The notes: a model not told the origin generated them from the sequence alone. A stretch of 64,000 bases of DNA from Bacillus sonorensis NBRC 101234 = KCTC 13918 (GCF_001592005.1 NZ_BCVZ01000002.1:62001-126000); one strand, 5' to 3'; shown: positions 9,315-23,837, numbered from the stretch's first letter. Made by a program: numbers and translations.

Positions 9315-9458
9315 CTATTTCAATCTTATTTTTTCATTTTTTTCGATTTGAATGACCTTTCCATCTTGAACAACGAATGTGATGGATCCGTAATTCATGT
9401 CTTTCAGCATGTCTTTCATTTTGATGATCACTTTTTCGAGCTGCTCATCTCTTTTCAT
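9315..9458 (-). CDS. Small DUF2292 (YezD-like) protein, 47 aa
   Basis: This short reading frame starts at ATG 9458 behind a strong GAGGAGGAG site and ends with TAG at 9315-9317. The product begins MKRDEQLEKV and contains MNYGSITFVVQDGKVIQIEK, which fits the DUF2292 pattern (short helix, then YGSI-x-hydrophobic-x-QDG-x-V-x-QIE). B. subtilis YezD belongs to this family and, as I recall, is also found with sulfate-assimilation genes (yitA/yitB/yisZ). The function is unknown. It is the first cistron after the SAM riboswitch and precedes cysH, so it is very probably part of the sulfur regulon. No membrane segment, signal peptide or cysteine is present. Confidence 0.85.
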   Translation of the reverse strand: MKRDEQLEKVIIKMKDMLKDMNYGSITFVVQDGKVIQIEKNEKIRLK

Positions 9459-9481
9459 TGCCAGCTCCTCCTCTGCCCTAA

Positions 9482-9517
9482 AAAATTAAAATCTTTCTTC
9501 CAAATTTGAAAGAAAGA
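9482..9517 (-). terminator. Expression-platform terminator of the SAM riboswitch
   Basis: On the minus strand UCUUUCUUUC and GGAAGAAAGA pair around an AAAUUU loop and are followed by UUUUAAUUUUUU. It lies directly after the riboswitch aptamer and before the DUF2292 start, the usual place for a SAM-bound OFF terminator. Confidence 0.85.
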
Positions 9518-9535
9518 CGAGGAACTTTACATATT

Positions 9536-9640
9536 CCTTATCTCTCAAAATGAGCGCATTTTGCTGGATGTAGCACCTTGCGCTTGCACGCAGGTTGCCG
9601 GGTTTCATCGGACCAGTCCCTCCACCGCTCTTGATAAGTC
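9536..9640 (-). promoter_or_regulatory. SAM-I (S-box) riboswitch controlling the cys operon
   Basis: On the minus strand the leader shows the S-box hallmarks in order: P1 strand CUUAUCAAGAG, the GGUGGAGGGACUGG core, CCGAUGAAACCCGGCAACC, a CAAGCGCAAGGUGCUA segment, AUCCAGCA, and the closing GAGAGAUAAGG of P1. SAM binding should favour the terminator at 9482-9517 and reduce expression of the sulfate-assimilation genes. An S-box before cysH is established for B. subtilis. Confidence 0.96.
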
Positions 9641-9658
9641 TGCTTTTGTTATTTTAAA

Positions 9659-9686
9659 ATTTTAGCACAATTCGAACAAAAGTCAA
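9659..9686 (-). promoter_or_regulatory. Sigma-A promoter of the SAM-riboswitch/cys operon
   Basis: On the minus strand TTGACT (9681-9686) and TAAAAT (9659-9664) are 16 bp apart. The predicted transcript start near 9652 lies about 13 nt before the riboswitch P1 stem. Confidence 0.8.
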
Positions 9687-9798
9687 CCCGACTTTTTTTA
9701 TAGGATTAATGAAAAATAAAAATGATGCTATTTTACTATATTTCAACCGGTCAAAAGCATGAAAAAAACAGAAAAACCGCGGTTTCATCAAATTAAAA

Positions 9799-9827
9799 AA
9801 GCCGTTCCCTTAAAAAGGGAGACGGCT
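9799..9827 (-). terminator. Terminator of the pyr operon
   Basis: On the minus strand GCCGUCUCCCUU and AAGGGAACGGC form a stem and are followed by UUUUUUAA, 4 bp after the pyrE stop codon. It separates the pyr operon from the cys promoter. Confidence 0.92.
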
Positions 9828-9830
9828 TTC

Positions 9831-10459
9831 TTATTTTTCAATCCAAGCTCTCGACTCGGGATTTGCTTTCCACTCTTTCAGTTTTCCGGCATCGGCTTCA
9901 CTGATGTATCCTCCGGCAAGCGCGGTTTCCGTCAATGTATCGTAATCGGTCAGGGTGTGATACTCGACATCCGCATTCTTAAAGGCGATGTCCGCTTTCG
10001 GAAGACCGTATGTGAAGATGGCGGCGACGCCGAGGACATCGCAGCCGGCCTTTTTTAGAGCGGAAACCGCTTCAAGCACGCTTCCGCCCGTCGAGATTAA
10101 ATCTTCAATAACAACGACTTTCTGTCCGTTCTTGACCGTCCCCTCAATTTGATTTCCTTTTCCGTGCGCTTTCGGTTTGCTTCTGACATAGCACATCGGC
10201 AAACGGAGCCTGTCAGCGGCAAGGGCGGCATGCGGTATGCCCGCTGTCGCCGTGCCTGCGACCATTTCCGCTTCCGGAAATTTGTCTTTTATCAGCCCGG
10301 CGAGGCCTGACGCGATATCATCCCTCACTTCGGGATATGACAGCGTCAAACGGTTGTCACAGTAAATCGGCGACAGCATGCCGCTCGCCCATGTAAACGG
10401 CTCGTTCGGCCGCAGGAAAACCGCCTTGATCGCTAAAAGATGGCTTGCAATTTCTGTTT

Positions 10460-10463
<4 letters not shown>
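9831..10463 (-). CDS. pyrE: PyrE, orotate phosphoribosyltransferase
   Basis: It joins orotate to PRPP to give OMP. It has 210 residues. The PRPP-binding motif [13 protein letters not shown] is at about residues 116-128, and the [17 protein letters not shown] catalytic loop precedes it. ATG at 10463 overlaps the pyrF stop in the 4-bp ATGA arrangement, and a GGGGATCA site lies upstream inside pyrF; a start 18 bp further up is possible but has worse spacing. It is the last gene of the operon. Translational coupling with pyrF fits their consecutive reactions. Confidence 0.95.
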
Positions 10464-12849
<2,386 letters not shown>

Positions 12850-12853
<4 letters not shown>

Positions 12854-15800
12854 TTGACGGCAGCCGCCTCTTGAGCCATGTTGGCAGCAGGCATATGATC
12901 CGCGCGGAAGCTCATGCTCTCAAGCACCCGTAAAATCGCTTCGGCCGTATCTAATGACGTCAGGCAGGCCACACCGTTTTCGACGGATTCGCGTCTGATT
13001 TTGAACCCGTCTCTTGCCGGCTGCTTTCCTTTTGTCAGCGTATTGACGACGAACTGCGCTTCCCCATTGCGGATGACGTCAAGCAGATTCGTGCCTTCCT
13101 CGCCGATTTTCCCGACGGTTTTCGCTGGGATGGATGCTTCCCGCAGATAGCCTGCCGTACCTGCCGTAGCCAATATGTTGTAGCCGATGGCATGGAAGCG
13201 TTTGGCGATATGAAGGCCTTCTTCTTTGTCCTTGTCAGCGACGGTCAGGAGCACAGATCCGTAGTTCGGAATCTGGATGCCTGAGGCAATCAGCCCTTTG
13301 TAAAGCGCCTTTTCCAATGTCGTATCTTTCCCCATGACCTCACCCGTCGATTTCATTTCAGGGCCGAGTGTGATGTCCACCCTTCTCAGCTTTGCGAAGG
13401 AGAAGACGGGAACTTTTACATAGACGCCTTCCTGTTCTTTCTGAAGGCCTTGAGTAAAGCCAAAGTCTGCAAGCTTTCCGCCGAGAATGACCTTTGTCGC
13501 CAGATTCGCCATCGGAATTCCGGTGATTTTGCTGAGGAACGGCACCGTGCGGCTTGACCGCGGATTCACTTCCAGGACATAGACCTCGTCTTTTGACAGG
13601 ACGAATTGAATGTTAAGCAGTCCGATAATGTTTAACCCTTTCGCAAGCTCAATCGTGTACTGTTCGATCTTTTTCTTGATCTCTTCTGAGAGCGATTGCG
13701 GAGGGTAGACGGCAATTGAGTCTCCGGAATGGACGCCGGCCCGTTCGATATGCTCCATGATTCCCGGTATGACGACCGTTTCGCCGTCAGAAATCGCATC
13801 GACTTCAATTTCTTTTCCGATCAAATATTTATCGATGAGCACAGGATGCTGCGGATTGATTTTGACCGCGTGTTCCATATAATGGAGAAGCTCGTTTTCG
13901 TGGTAGACGATTTCCATCGCCCGTCCGCCGAGAACATATGATGGACGCACAAGCACAGGGTAGCCGATATGTCCGGCGATTGTAACGGCCTCGTCTACAG
14001 ATGTCGCCGTCTTCCCGAGCGGCTGCGGAACATTCAGTGTTTCAAGCGTTTGCTCAAACTTGTCGCGGTCTTCGGCGCGATCCAAATCTTCGAGCGATGT
14101 TCCGAGAATGTTGACGCCCCGCTCCGCCAATTCATTGGCGAGGTTGATCGCGGTCTGGCCGCCGAACTGGACGACGACGCCTTCCGGCTGTTCCAGATCA
14201 ATGACATGCATGACATCTTCAATTGTCAGCGGTTCAAAATAGAGCTTGTCGGAAATACTGAAGTCAGTCGAAACCGTCTCAGGGTTGTTGTTAATGATAA
14301 TCGCTTCATAGCCTGCTTCTTTGATCGCCCAGACCGAATGCACTGTGGCATAATCAAACTCAACCCCCTGGCCGATCCGAATCGGCCCTGAGCCAAGAAC
14401 GATCACGCTCTTTTTCGCGGTTCTCTCCGATTCGTTTTCTTCTTCATACGTACTGTAGAAATAAGGCGTTTCCGATTCAAACTCGGCCGCGCATGTATCC
14501 ACCATTTTATAAACCGGAATCATGCCCGCTTCTCTTCTGAGCTCATACAGCTGTCTTTCAGGCATAGCCCACAGGCGGCTGATGAAGTGGTCGGAAAAAC
14601 CAAGCTCTTTCGCTTCTTTGAGCAGCCCGAGATCGCCGCGTCCCGCTTTCAGCGTCTCTTCAAAACGGATGATGCCCTCCAGCTTATGGAGGAAGAAAAG
14701 GTCAATCGCTGAAAATTCGTGGAGCTGGCTGATGGTATAGCCTCTTCTGATCGCTTCCGCCAAGTAGAAGAGCCGTTCGTCGCCCGCTTTTTTGATCCGC
14801 TTCTCAAGCACGTCATTCGTGATGTCTGCAGCGTCTTTCAATTCGAGATGGTACACATCTGCTTCAAGTGAGCGGACGGCTTTCAGGAGCGATTCCTCCC
14901 ACGTTCTGCCGATCGCCATGACCTCGCCCGTCGCTTTCATCTGTGTGCCGAGCTTGCGGTTTGCCGATTCAAATTTATCAAACGGCCAGCGCGGGATTTT
15001 TGAGACGACATAGTCCAGCGCCGGTTCAAAAGAAGCATACGTTTTTCCTGTCACAGGATTCATCATTTCATCAAGAGACAGACCGACGGCGATTTTGGCG
15101 GCAAGCTTCGCAATCGGGTAGCCGGTCGCCTTTGAGGCAAGCGCCGATGAGCGGCTGACGCGCGGATTGACCTCAATGATATAGTATTGAAAACTGTCCG
15201 GATCAAGCGCCAGCTGCACATTGCAGCCGCCTTCGATTTCAAGCGCCCGGATGATCTTCAAGGATACATTGCGGAGCATTTGATATTCGCGGTCGCTTAA
15301 AGTCTGACTCGGCGCAACGACGATGCTGTCCCCCGTATGGATGCCGACAGGATCGATGTTTTCCATGTTGCAGACGACAATCGCATGGTCGCTTGAATCC
15401 CTCATCACTTCGTATTCAATTTCTTTATATCCGGCGATACTCTTTTCAAGCAGACATTGGTGAACAGGACTCATTTTCAAACCGTTCTCCACGATTTCCT
15501 TCAGTTCGTTTTCGTTTGAGCAGATCCCTCCGCCTGTTCCGCCAAGCGTATAGGCAGGTCTGACGATAACCGGGAAGCCGATTCGCTCGACAAAATCGCG
15601 CGCCTCTTCTAAAGAATGGATAATATCGCTTTCAGGCACCGGCTCATTCAGCTCATTCATCAAGCTTCTGAACAAATCGCGGTCCTCCGCCTTTTGAATC
15701 GCTGACAATTTCGTGCCTAGCACTTCAACGCCGCATTCCGCCAGAATGCCGTGCTCTGACAATTCGACCGCCAAGTTCAGCCCCGTCTGGCCGCCAAGGG

Positions 15801-16065
15801 TAGGCAGAATCGCGTCTGGCCGCTCTTTTCTGATAATCCGCGTTAAAAACTCGAGTGTCAGCGGTTCGATATAGACCCTGTCCGCCATTTCCGTATCGGT
15901 CATAATCGTCGCCGGATTAGAGTTGACAAGAATGACTTCATAGCCCTCTTCTTTTAAAGCGAGGCAGGCTTGTGTACCCGCATAATCAAATTCCGCCGCC
16001 TGGCCGATAATAATCGGCCCAGATCCGATCACCAAGATTTTTTTTATGTCTACGCGTTTAGGCAT
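12850..16065 (-). CDS. pyrAB: PyrAB (CarB), carbamoyl-phosphate synthase large subunit
   Basis: It makes carbamoyl phosphate from bicarbonate, two ATP and ammonia supplied by PyrAA. It has 1071 residues with the internal duplication expected: each half starts with a biotin-carboxylase-like fold ([20 protein letters not shown] near residue 10; [19 protein letters not shown] near 555), each has its ATP-grasp domain, and a C-terminal MGS-like domain of about 130 residues follows. In B. subtilis this pyrimidine-specific enzyme is inhibited by UMP. It overlaps pyrAA by 16 bp and pyrK by 4 bp. No truncation or frameshift is seen. Confidence 0.97.
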
Positions 16066-17140
16066 ACCGTTTCCCCTTCTTTCTCTGTAGTTTCAATCAT
16101 CTGCAGAAATTGGTCAAATAAATGGTTGGCATCCTCAGGTCCCGGTGAAGCTTCCGGGTGATACTGAACGGTAAAAGCGGGCATGTATTTGTGTTTCAGC
16201 CCTTCAATCGTGTCGTCATTGATCGCCACGTGCGTCACTTCAAGCGGCGTATTTTCAACGGATGATACCGTGTAGCCGTGATTTTGCGCCGTAATCGATA
16301 CTCTGCCGGTTTTAAGCTCTTTTACCGGATGATTGGAGCCGCGGTGGCCGAACTTCATTTTGACGGTCTCTGCGCCGCAGGCGAGCGCGAACAGCTGATG
16401 TCCGAGGCAGATACCGAATAAAGGCACCTTGCCGAGAATGTTTTGGATCATGGCGATCGCTTCAGGCACATCCTTTGGATCCCCCGGTCCGTTTGACAGC
16501 ATGACCCCGTCTGGCTTCAGCTGCATGACTTCTTCAGCTGTGATATTGTGGGGCACCACGATAACATCGCATTTGCGCTTATTCAATTCTCTTAAAATGC
16601 CGTGTTTCATGCCGAAATCAACAAGCACGATCCGTTTCCCCCTTCCAGGACTCGGATATGCTGTTTTCGTTGACACCCGGCTGACCTGATCCGTCGGAAG
16701 CTCTGTTTCTTTCATTTTTCTGACCAAAGCGTCCACATCCTCGTCAGGACCGGCAAACACCCCTTTCAGCGTACCCGCCGTGCGGATCATTCTTGTCAGT
16801 TTTCTTGTATCGATGCCGGATAAGCCCGGAATGTTTTTCATTTTTAAATATTCATCAAGCGTGTATGCCGAACGCCAGTTTGATGGAAGTTGACATAACT
16901 CTTTTACAATAAACCCTTTGACATAAGGCGTGATCGATTCAAAGTCATCTCTGTTAATGCCGTAGTTTCCGATCAAAGGATAGGTTAAGGTGACAATCTG
17001 TCCGCAGTAAGACGGGTCTGAGAGGATTTCCTGATAGCCTGTCATTCCGGTGTTGAAGACGACTTCCCCCATGCTGTTTTCCAGACTGCCGAAGGCATTC
17101 CCTTCAAATATCGTTCCGTTTTCAAGTACTAGACGTCTTT

Positions 17141-17144
<4 letters not shown>
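16050..17144 (-). CDS. pyrAA: PyrAA (CarA), carbamoyl-phosphate synthase small subunit
   Basis: This glutaminase subunit delivers ammonia to PyrAB. It has 364 residues. The N-terminal CPSase domain ([16 protein letters not shown]) precedes a class I glutamine amidotransferase domain with the nucleophile Cys in FGICLGHQL near residue 240 and the His/Glu pair in [13 protein letters not shown] near 337. The ATG at 17144 overlaps the pyrC stop (4 bp). The sequence belongs to the short Bacillus pyrimidine-type subunit; an arginine-type paralogue (carA/argA cluster) would not sit between pyrC and pyrAB. Confidence 0.96.
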
Positions 17145-19480
<2,336 letters not shown>

Positions 19481-20785
19481 CTATATATGATTTTCTGCCT
19501 CTGTCCCGTCCTGTTCTTCCTTGGCTTCCGGCAGGACAAGATTCAATATCACTCCGACAATTGCCGCAAGCGCCATGCTGGACAGCTCAAATCCCGAAAT
19601 TTTGATAAATGCGCCGCCGACGCCGATGACGAGAATGACGGATGAAATAATCAGGTTTCGTTTGTTTTCCAAATCAATTTTATTGTCAATCAGCATGCGG
19701 AGCCCGCTTGAGGCGATGATGCCAAACAACAGGAAGGAAACGCCTCCCATGACGGCTGAAGGAACCGAACTGATCAGTGCTGATATTTTGCCGACAAATC
19801 CGAAGCACAAGGCAATGACTGCGGCTCCTCCGATGACAAATACGCTGAATACCCTTGTGATCGCTAACACGCCGATGTTTTCTCCATAGGTCGTTGTCGG
19901 CGGTCCGCCGATGCATGAAGCGAGCATCGTCGCCACACTGTCCCCGAAGATGGAGCGGTGAAGTCCGGGTTTTTTGATGAAATCCCGGCCGACCACTTTG
20001 CTCAGCACCATCTGGTGTCCGATATGCTCAGACATCGTCACGAAAGCGACAGGCACCATGGCAAGTCCGATGATGAGCGCAGCTGCACTCGGCGTATAAT
20101 CAACAAACGGAAGAACGAAATCGGGAACCGCAAACCATTTGGCGTCAGCTACCATTTGAAAGTCGACAATTCCTTGAGTGAGCGCGTACAAGTATCCACA
20201 GATAATTCCGATTAACACGGGAATCAGGCTGAAAAACCCGCGTAAGAAAATCGCACAGATGACAGTCACAGCAAGCGTAAACCCGGCGACACCGAAGTGT
20301 TTGGCGCTGTAGACAAGCGTTTCGGCGTTTGGATTTTCGTACATGGCCATATTGACCGCTGTACTCGCCAGCCCGAGTCCGATGACGATAATGACCGGTC
20401 CGATGACAATCGGCGGGAGAAGCTTCATCAGCCAACCTGTGCCAAGCCGCTGGATGAAAAGGGCGATCAATCCGTAGACGATACCCGCCATAAAGGCGCC
20501 GATCATGGCCGCTCCCGGTCCGCCGGCCGCTTTTGCAGCAAGGATCGGGGAAATAAACGCGAATGATGAACCTAAGTAAGCCGGAATCTGTCCTTTTGTA
20601 ATCAAGAGATATGCGAGTGTTCCAAGTCCGCTTGTGATCAGTGCAACGCCTGGACTCAAGCCGACCAGCTTCGGCACGAGAATGGTCGATCCGAACATGG
20701 CGAACAGATGCTGGAGACTGAACGAAACCCAATTCAGCGGTTTTGGCACTTCTCTTACATCTAAGTTAACGTTTTTCTGACTCAT
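19481..20785 (-). CDS. pyrP: PyrP, uracil permease
   Basis: This uracil:proton symporter of the cytoplasmic membrane belongs to the NCS2 (UraA) family. It has 434 residues and about 12-14 hydrophobic helices. The family motif segment SEHIGHQMVLSKVVGRDF is near residue 248, and GGPPTTTYGENIG near 290 carries the conserved substrate-site Glu region. ATG 20785 follows AGGAGGAAAAATT; a start 27 bp upstream is not needed. It lies between two PyrR attenuators, so uracil uptake is repressed when pyrimidines are plentiful. Confidence 0.95.
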   Translation of the reverse strand: MSQKNVNLDVREVPKPLNWVSFSLQHLFAMFGSTILVPKLVGLSPGVALITSGLGTLAYLLITKGQIPAYLGSSFAFISPILAAKAAGGPGAAMIGAFMAGIVYGLIALFIQRLGTGWLMKLLPPIVIGPVIIVIGLGLASTAVNMAMYENPNAETLVYSAKHFGVAGFTLAVTVICAIFLRGFFSLIPVLIGIICGYLYALTQGIVDFQMVADAKWFAVPDFVLPFVDYTPSAAALIIGLAMVPVAFVTMSEHIGHQMVLSKVVGRDFIKKPGLHRSIFGDSVATMLASCIGGPPTTTYGENIGVLAITRVFSVFVIGGAAVIALCFGFVGKISALISSVPSAVMGGVSFLLFGIIASSGLRMLIDNKIDLENKRNLIISSVILVIGVGGAFIKISGFELSSMALAAIVGVILNLVLPEAKEEQDGTEAENHI

Positions 20786-20858
20786 AATTTTTCCTCCTGA
20801 TGATCGATTCACTGTCTATGATGTCTTACTCTCTAAAAAGAAAACGCCCATTAAAAAA

Positions 20859-20955
20859 GCCTCTTTGCATATGCGCAAAGAGGCAGACAAAAATCGTCAC
20901 TGCTGGCGTGACTCCTAAGTGTCTCATCCCTCTTTGCAAACTCACTGGAATGCAT
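20859..20955 (-). promoter_or_regulatory. Attenuator between pyrR and pyrP, with a diverged PyrR loop
   Basis: A terminator (GCCUCUUUGC / GCAAAGAGGC, 20859-20884, then UUUUUU) is preceded on the minus strand by UUUGCAAAGAGGG, which can pair with its left arm as an antiterminator. The candidate PyrR loop UCCAGUGAGUUU near 20939-20950 departs from the UCCAGAGAGGCU seen in the other two copies at about three positions. Confidence 0.8.
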
Positions 20956-20970
20956 TTAAAAAAGGATTCT

Positions 20971-21060
20971 CAGCTTGCTGACAAACGTTTGCATTCGCCG
21001 TCACAGCTGCACTTCGGTGCTCACTGTTCCCCGACTTCAGGACGTTTTCAAGCTAAGCTG
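20971..21060. repeat. Structured spacer element between pyrR and pyrP
   Basis: A 90-bp segment is bounded by AGCTTG...CAAGCT and inner AAACGT...ACGTTT inverted arms and encloses a GCAC-CGAA-GTGC stem. It is not part of the attenuator and codes for nothing. Parts of it (CTTGC, CAAACGTT, CTTCGG, CTTCAGG in the same order) recur at 28355-28400, which may mean a dispersed element. Confidence 0.45.
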
Positions 21061-21064
21061 TCAT

Positions 21065-21625
<561 letters not shown>

Positions 21626-21655
21626 TCATCTCTTTGTTAAAAAGGATCAAACAAA

Positions 21656-21745
21656 AACCCCTTCTGCATAAAAGGCAGAGAGGGGTTCTTTAAGCGAATC
21701 ATATCATTCACTTGTCCGATATCCTTCTCAGCCTCTCTGGACTGT
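21656..21745 (-). promoter_or_regulatory. PyrR-dependent leader attenuator upstream of pyrR
   Basis: On the minus strand the PyrR loop AGUCCAGAGAGGCU lies at 21730-21743. The terminator AACCCCUCUCUGCC / GGCAGAAGGGG-type stem at 21656-21687 is followed by UUUUUGUUUG. This is the first of three attenuators in the operon. Confidence 0.93.
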
Positions 21746-21771
21746 GTTAAAGAATCTGTTCAGCTTCGTTT

Positions 21772-21800
21772 ATTATTTCAAAAAAGAAATCGTCTGTCAA
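21772..21800 (-). promoter_or_regulatory. Sigma-A promoter of the pyr operon
   Basis: On the minus strand TTGACA (21795-21800) lies 17 bp from AATAAT (21772-21777). The -35 overlaps the stop region of ylyB. The transcript start near 21765 precedes the PyrR leader loop. Confidence 0.8.
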
Positions 21801-22711
21801 TGTTTATTTCGAAGATTGTCGAGAAGAATTTTCATATCTTCAGGCAATGGCGCTTCAAATTCAACATACTCTCCCGTACGCGGATGATCAAACCCCAAGA
21901 CTCCGGCATGGAGAGCCTGTCCATTGAAATCGATCGTTTTCTTCGGCCCGTATTTAGGATCTCCGGCAAGAGGAAAGCCGATATATTTCATATGCACCCG
22001 AATCTGATGGGTTCTCCCCGTCTCGAGCCGGCATTCAACGACCGTAAAATCGTCGAACCGTTCTTTCACTTCGAAATGGGTGACGGCGTGCTTTCCGTTC
22101 TCTCTTGTGACCGTCATGCTTTGCCGGTCTTTTTTGTCCCTTCCGATCGGAGCGTCGATTGTGCCGTGGTCATGCGGGATAACGCCATGGACGAGGGCCG
22201 TGTATTTCCTTGTCACCGTCTTTTTGACAAGCTGGTTGACAAGCGATTCATGGGCCATATCGTTTTTTGCGACCATCAAGAGGCCTGATGTATCTTTATC
22301 AATCCGGTGCACGATCCCCGGCCGCATCACGCCGTTTATGCCTGACAAATCATCGCAATGCGCCATCAAACCGTTGACAAGCGTTCCCGTCAGATGGCCG
22401 GGAGCCGGATGAACCACCATCCCGCGCGGTTTATTGACGACAAGGACATCCTGGTCTTCATAATAAATGTCAAGATCCATCGGCTCTGCCAAAACATCCA
22501 GCGGTTCCGGCTCAGGAACATCGACTATGACCACATCACCGGGCTGGACCTTGTAATTGGCTTTAACAGCCTTGTCGTTTACTTGTACGCGTTCTTCTTT
22601 AATCCATTGTTGAACCTGTGTCCGTGACCAGTCCGTTTCCATCACGGTCAAATATTTATCAATCCGTTCACTCTTATGGTCTTCCTGAACGGTCATTTCA
22701 TAATGCTCCAT
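21797..22711 (-). CDS. ylyB: YlyB, RluD-family 23S rRNA pseudouridine synthase
   Basis: This is a RluA/RluD-family pseudouridine synthase. It has 304 residues: an N-terminal S4 RNA-binding domain (ERIDKYLTVMETDWSRTQVQ, residues 15-34) and a catalytic domain with the family signature HRIDKDTSGLLMVAKN near residue 138, whose Asp is the catalytic residue; GRTHQIRVHM near 230 is the second conserved block. The targets in E. coli RluD are helix 69 positions of 23S rRNA; that Bacillus YlyB shares them is inference. It starts 1 bp after lspA ends, and the two appear co-transcribed. Its stop overlaps the pyr promoter. Confidence 0.9.
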   Translation of the reverse strand: MEHYEMTVQEDHKSERIDKYLTVMETDWSRTQVQQWIKEERVQVNDKAVKANYKVQPGDVVIVDVPEPEPLDVLAEPMDLDIYYEDQDVLVVNKPRGMVVHPAPGHLTGTLVNGLMAHCDDLSGINGVMRPGIVHRIDKDTSGLLMVAKNDMAHESLVNQLVKKTVTRKYTALVHGVIPHDHGTIDAPIGRDKKDRQSMTVTRENGKHAVTHFEVKERFDDFTVVECRLETGRTHQIRVHMKYIGFPLAGDPKYGPKKTIDFNGQALHAGVLGFDHPRTGEYVEFEAPLPEDMKILLDNLRNKH

Positions 22712-22712
22712 T

Positions 22713-23174
22713 TTACAGCTCCTTCTTTTTCTTTCCGTCTAACAGCATTTGTACAAACAAGAGCAGGACGCCGATGCATAAAGATGAATCAGCGATGTTG
22801 AAAATCGGATAATGATAGTTGACGATCGTCACATGAATAAAATCGACCACCTCTTGTCTGAACACCCGGTCGATAAAATTGCCGATTGCGCCGCCAAGCA
22901 TCAAGCCGAGCGAAATCCCGAGCAGCTTCTGCCCTTTTGCATGCTTCTGGATGTAATAGATGATGCCGACAATGACAATCGTTGTAATGATATAAAAAAA
23001 CCACATCTGCCCCGCGAGGATTCCCCATGCCGCGCCGGTATTCCGGTGCGATGTGATCTGCAGGAAGCCGCCGATGACAGGAATGCTTTCCCCGTATACC
23101 ATATTGCTGACAACGAGCCATTTTGTTAATTGATCGATACCGATAATAAACAGTGCAATTATGTAATAAGGCAC
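22713..23174 (-). CDS. lspA: LspA, lipoprotein signal peptidase (signal peptidase II)
   Basis: This polytopic membrane aspartic peptidase cleaves lipoprotein signal peptides after diacylglyceryl transfer. GTG 23174 was chosen: GGAGGAACG lies directly upstream, and the product (153 residues, starting [17 protein letters not shown] after the first Met) has the family length. The frame stays open for 40 codons upstream, but those residues do not resemble LspA. Four hydrophobic helices are present. The catalytic Asp residues are in [10 protein letters not shown] near 100 and FNIADSSL near 128, and [10 protein letters not shown] near 50 is also conserved. Confidence 0.95.
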   Translation of the reverse strand: MPYYIIALFIIGIDQLTKWLVVSNMVYGESIPVIGGFLQITSHRNTGAAWGILAGQMWFFYIITTIVIVGIIYYIQKHAKGQKLLGISLGLMLGGAIGNFIDRVFRQEVVDFIHVTIVNYHYPIFNIADSSLCIGVLLLFVQMLLDGKKKKEL

Positions 23175-23253
23175 AAATCGTTCCTCCAGTTTCTGTTTTT
23201 CTTCATTTAAGCATTTTATCAAGAAAAAGTATAGGAGTAAAGGAATATTCATT

Positions 23254-23291
23254 GACATCCTAAAAGAGGACAGATCGTCTGCCCTCTTTTC
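23254..23291 (-). terminator. Possible weak terminator after ylyA
   Basis: On the minus strand AAGAGGGCAGA and CUGUCCUCUU form a stem with a 4-nt loop, 6-14 bp after the ylyA stop, followed by UUUAGGAUG. The U-tract is short. Confidence 0.5.
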
Positions 23292-23297
23292 CAAACA

Positions 23298-23663
23298 TCA
23301 TGAATAAAGCGCCTCATTGTAGGGATCATCAGTTTCAGCCCAAATGGGCAGCGTCTTTTTTTCAAATTGGATATGGTACAAAAAATCATTTGCCGTCCTT
23401 GCCGTCGGCAAAACGGCCATTTTCGCGTACGGAATCGGCTGCCCCGTTTCTTCGCATATCCCATATGTCCCGTTTTCTATTTTTGACAGGGCTAAAAGCA
23501 CATCCTGGAGTTCTTCTTTCACATGGTATATAAGAGTCGCCTGCTGATATGAATTGATTGACGGTGAATCTTGTTGAAAAAAGGAATATTCAAACAATCT
23601 TGATTCCAGTTCCTGCTTCATTTGAAGAAGTTCGCTTTGTATGCTCGCCAGCTGATTATTCAC
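23298..23663 (-). CDS. ylyA: YlyA, DksA/TraR-like regulator of sigma-G-dependent transcription
   Basis: It has 121 residues and a TraR/DksA-like layout: a helical N-terminal hairpin (QLASIQSELLQMKQELE) and a C-terminal globule with ENGTYGICEETGQPIPYAKM, the usual DksA zinc-finger sequence in which only one Cys (GIC) remains, so zinc binding is doubtful. B. subtilis YlyA is reported to modulate forespore sigma-G transcription and spore germination; that function is taken from the homologue. GTG 23663 was chosen because AGGAG and AAAGG lie upstream and the length matches the relative (about 124 aa). The frame is open for 30 more codons upstream with no family resemblance. Confidence 0.82.
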   Translation of the reverse strand: MNNQLASIQSELLQMKQELESRLFEYSFFQQDSPSINSYQQATLIYHVKEELQDVLLALSKIENGTYGICEETGQPIPYAKMAVLPTARTANDFLYHIQFEKKTLPIWAETDDPYNEALYS

Positions 23664-23796
23664 GCCTTTATCAACTCCTGCTCTTATCGTTGTGCTTTTA
23701 GTGTTGCCGCCAACTTGGATCTCCAAGCCCATAAGATTTTTCCTGACGTTCAAATCAGTGTCAAGTTTGGGATTCAGCCATATTTCAGAAAACGAA

Positions 23797-23828
23797 AAAA
23801 AAGCGGTCCGGGAATGCGGACCGCTTTT
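23797..23828 (-). terminator. Terminator of ileS
   Basis: On the minus strand AAAGCGGUCCG and CGGACCGCUUU form a perfect stem with a 6-nt loop followed by eight U, 12 bp after the ileS stop. Confidence 0.93.
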
Positions 23829-23837
23829 TGATTCATA

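Noticed and set aside
20145-20732. 195-codon open frame on the minus strand within pyrP in another frame
   Set aside because: The PyrP frame is unmistakable; this frame is Arg/His-rich as expected from a shifted frame.
20981-21052. Kink-turn motif inside the pyrR-pyrP spacer element
   Set aside because: The internal loop next to the GCAC/GTGC stem does not give tandem sheared G-A pairs in the right orientation.
23175-23294. 40-residue N-terminal extension of LspA
   Set aside because: GGAGGAACG directly before GTG 23174 and the normal LspA length argue for the shorter protein.
23664-23753. 30-codon N-terminal extension of ylyA
   Set aside because: No ribosome site before the ATG at 23753, and the added residues do not resemble the family; GTG 23663 fits better.
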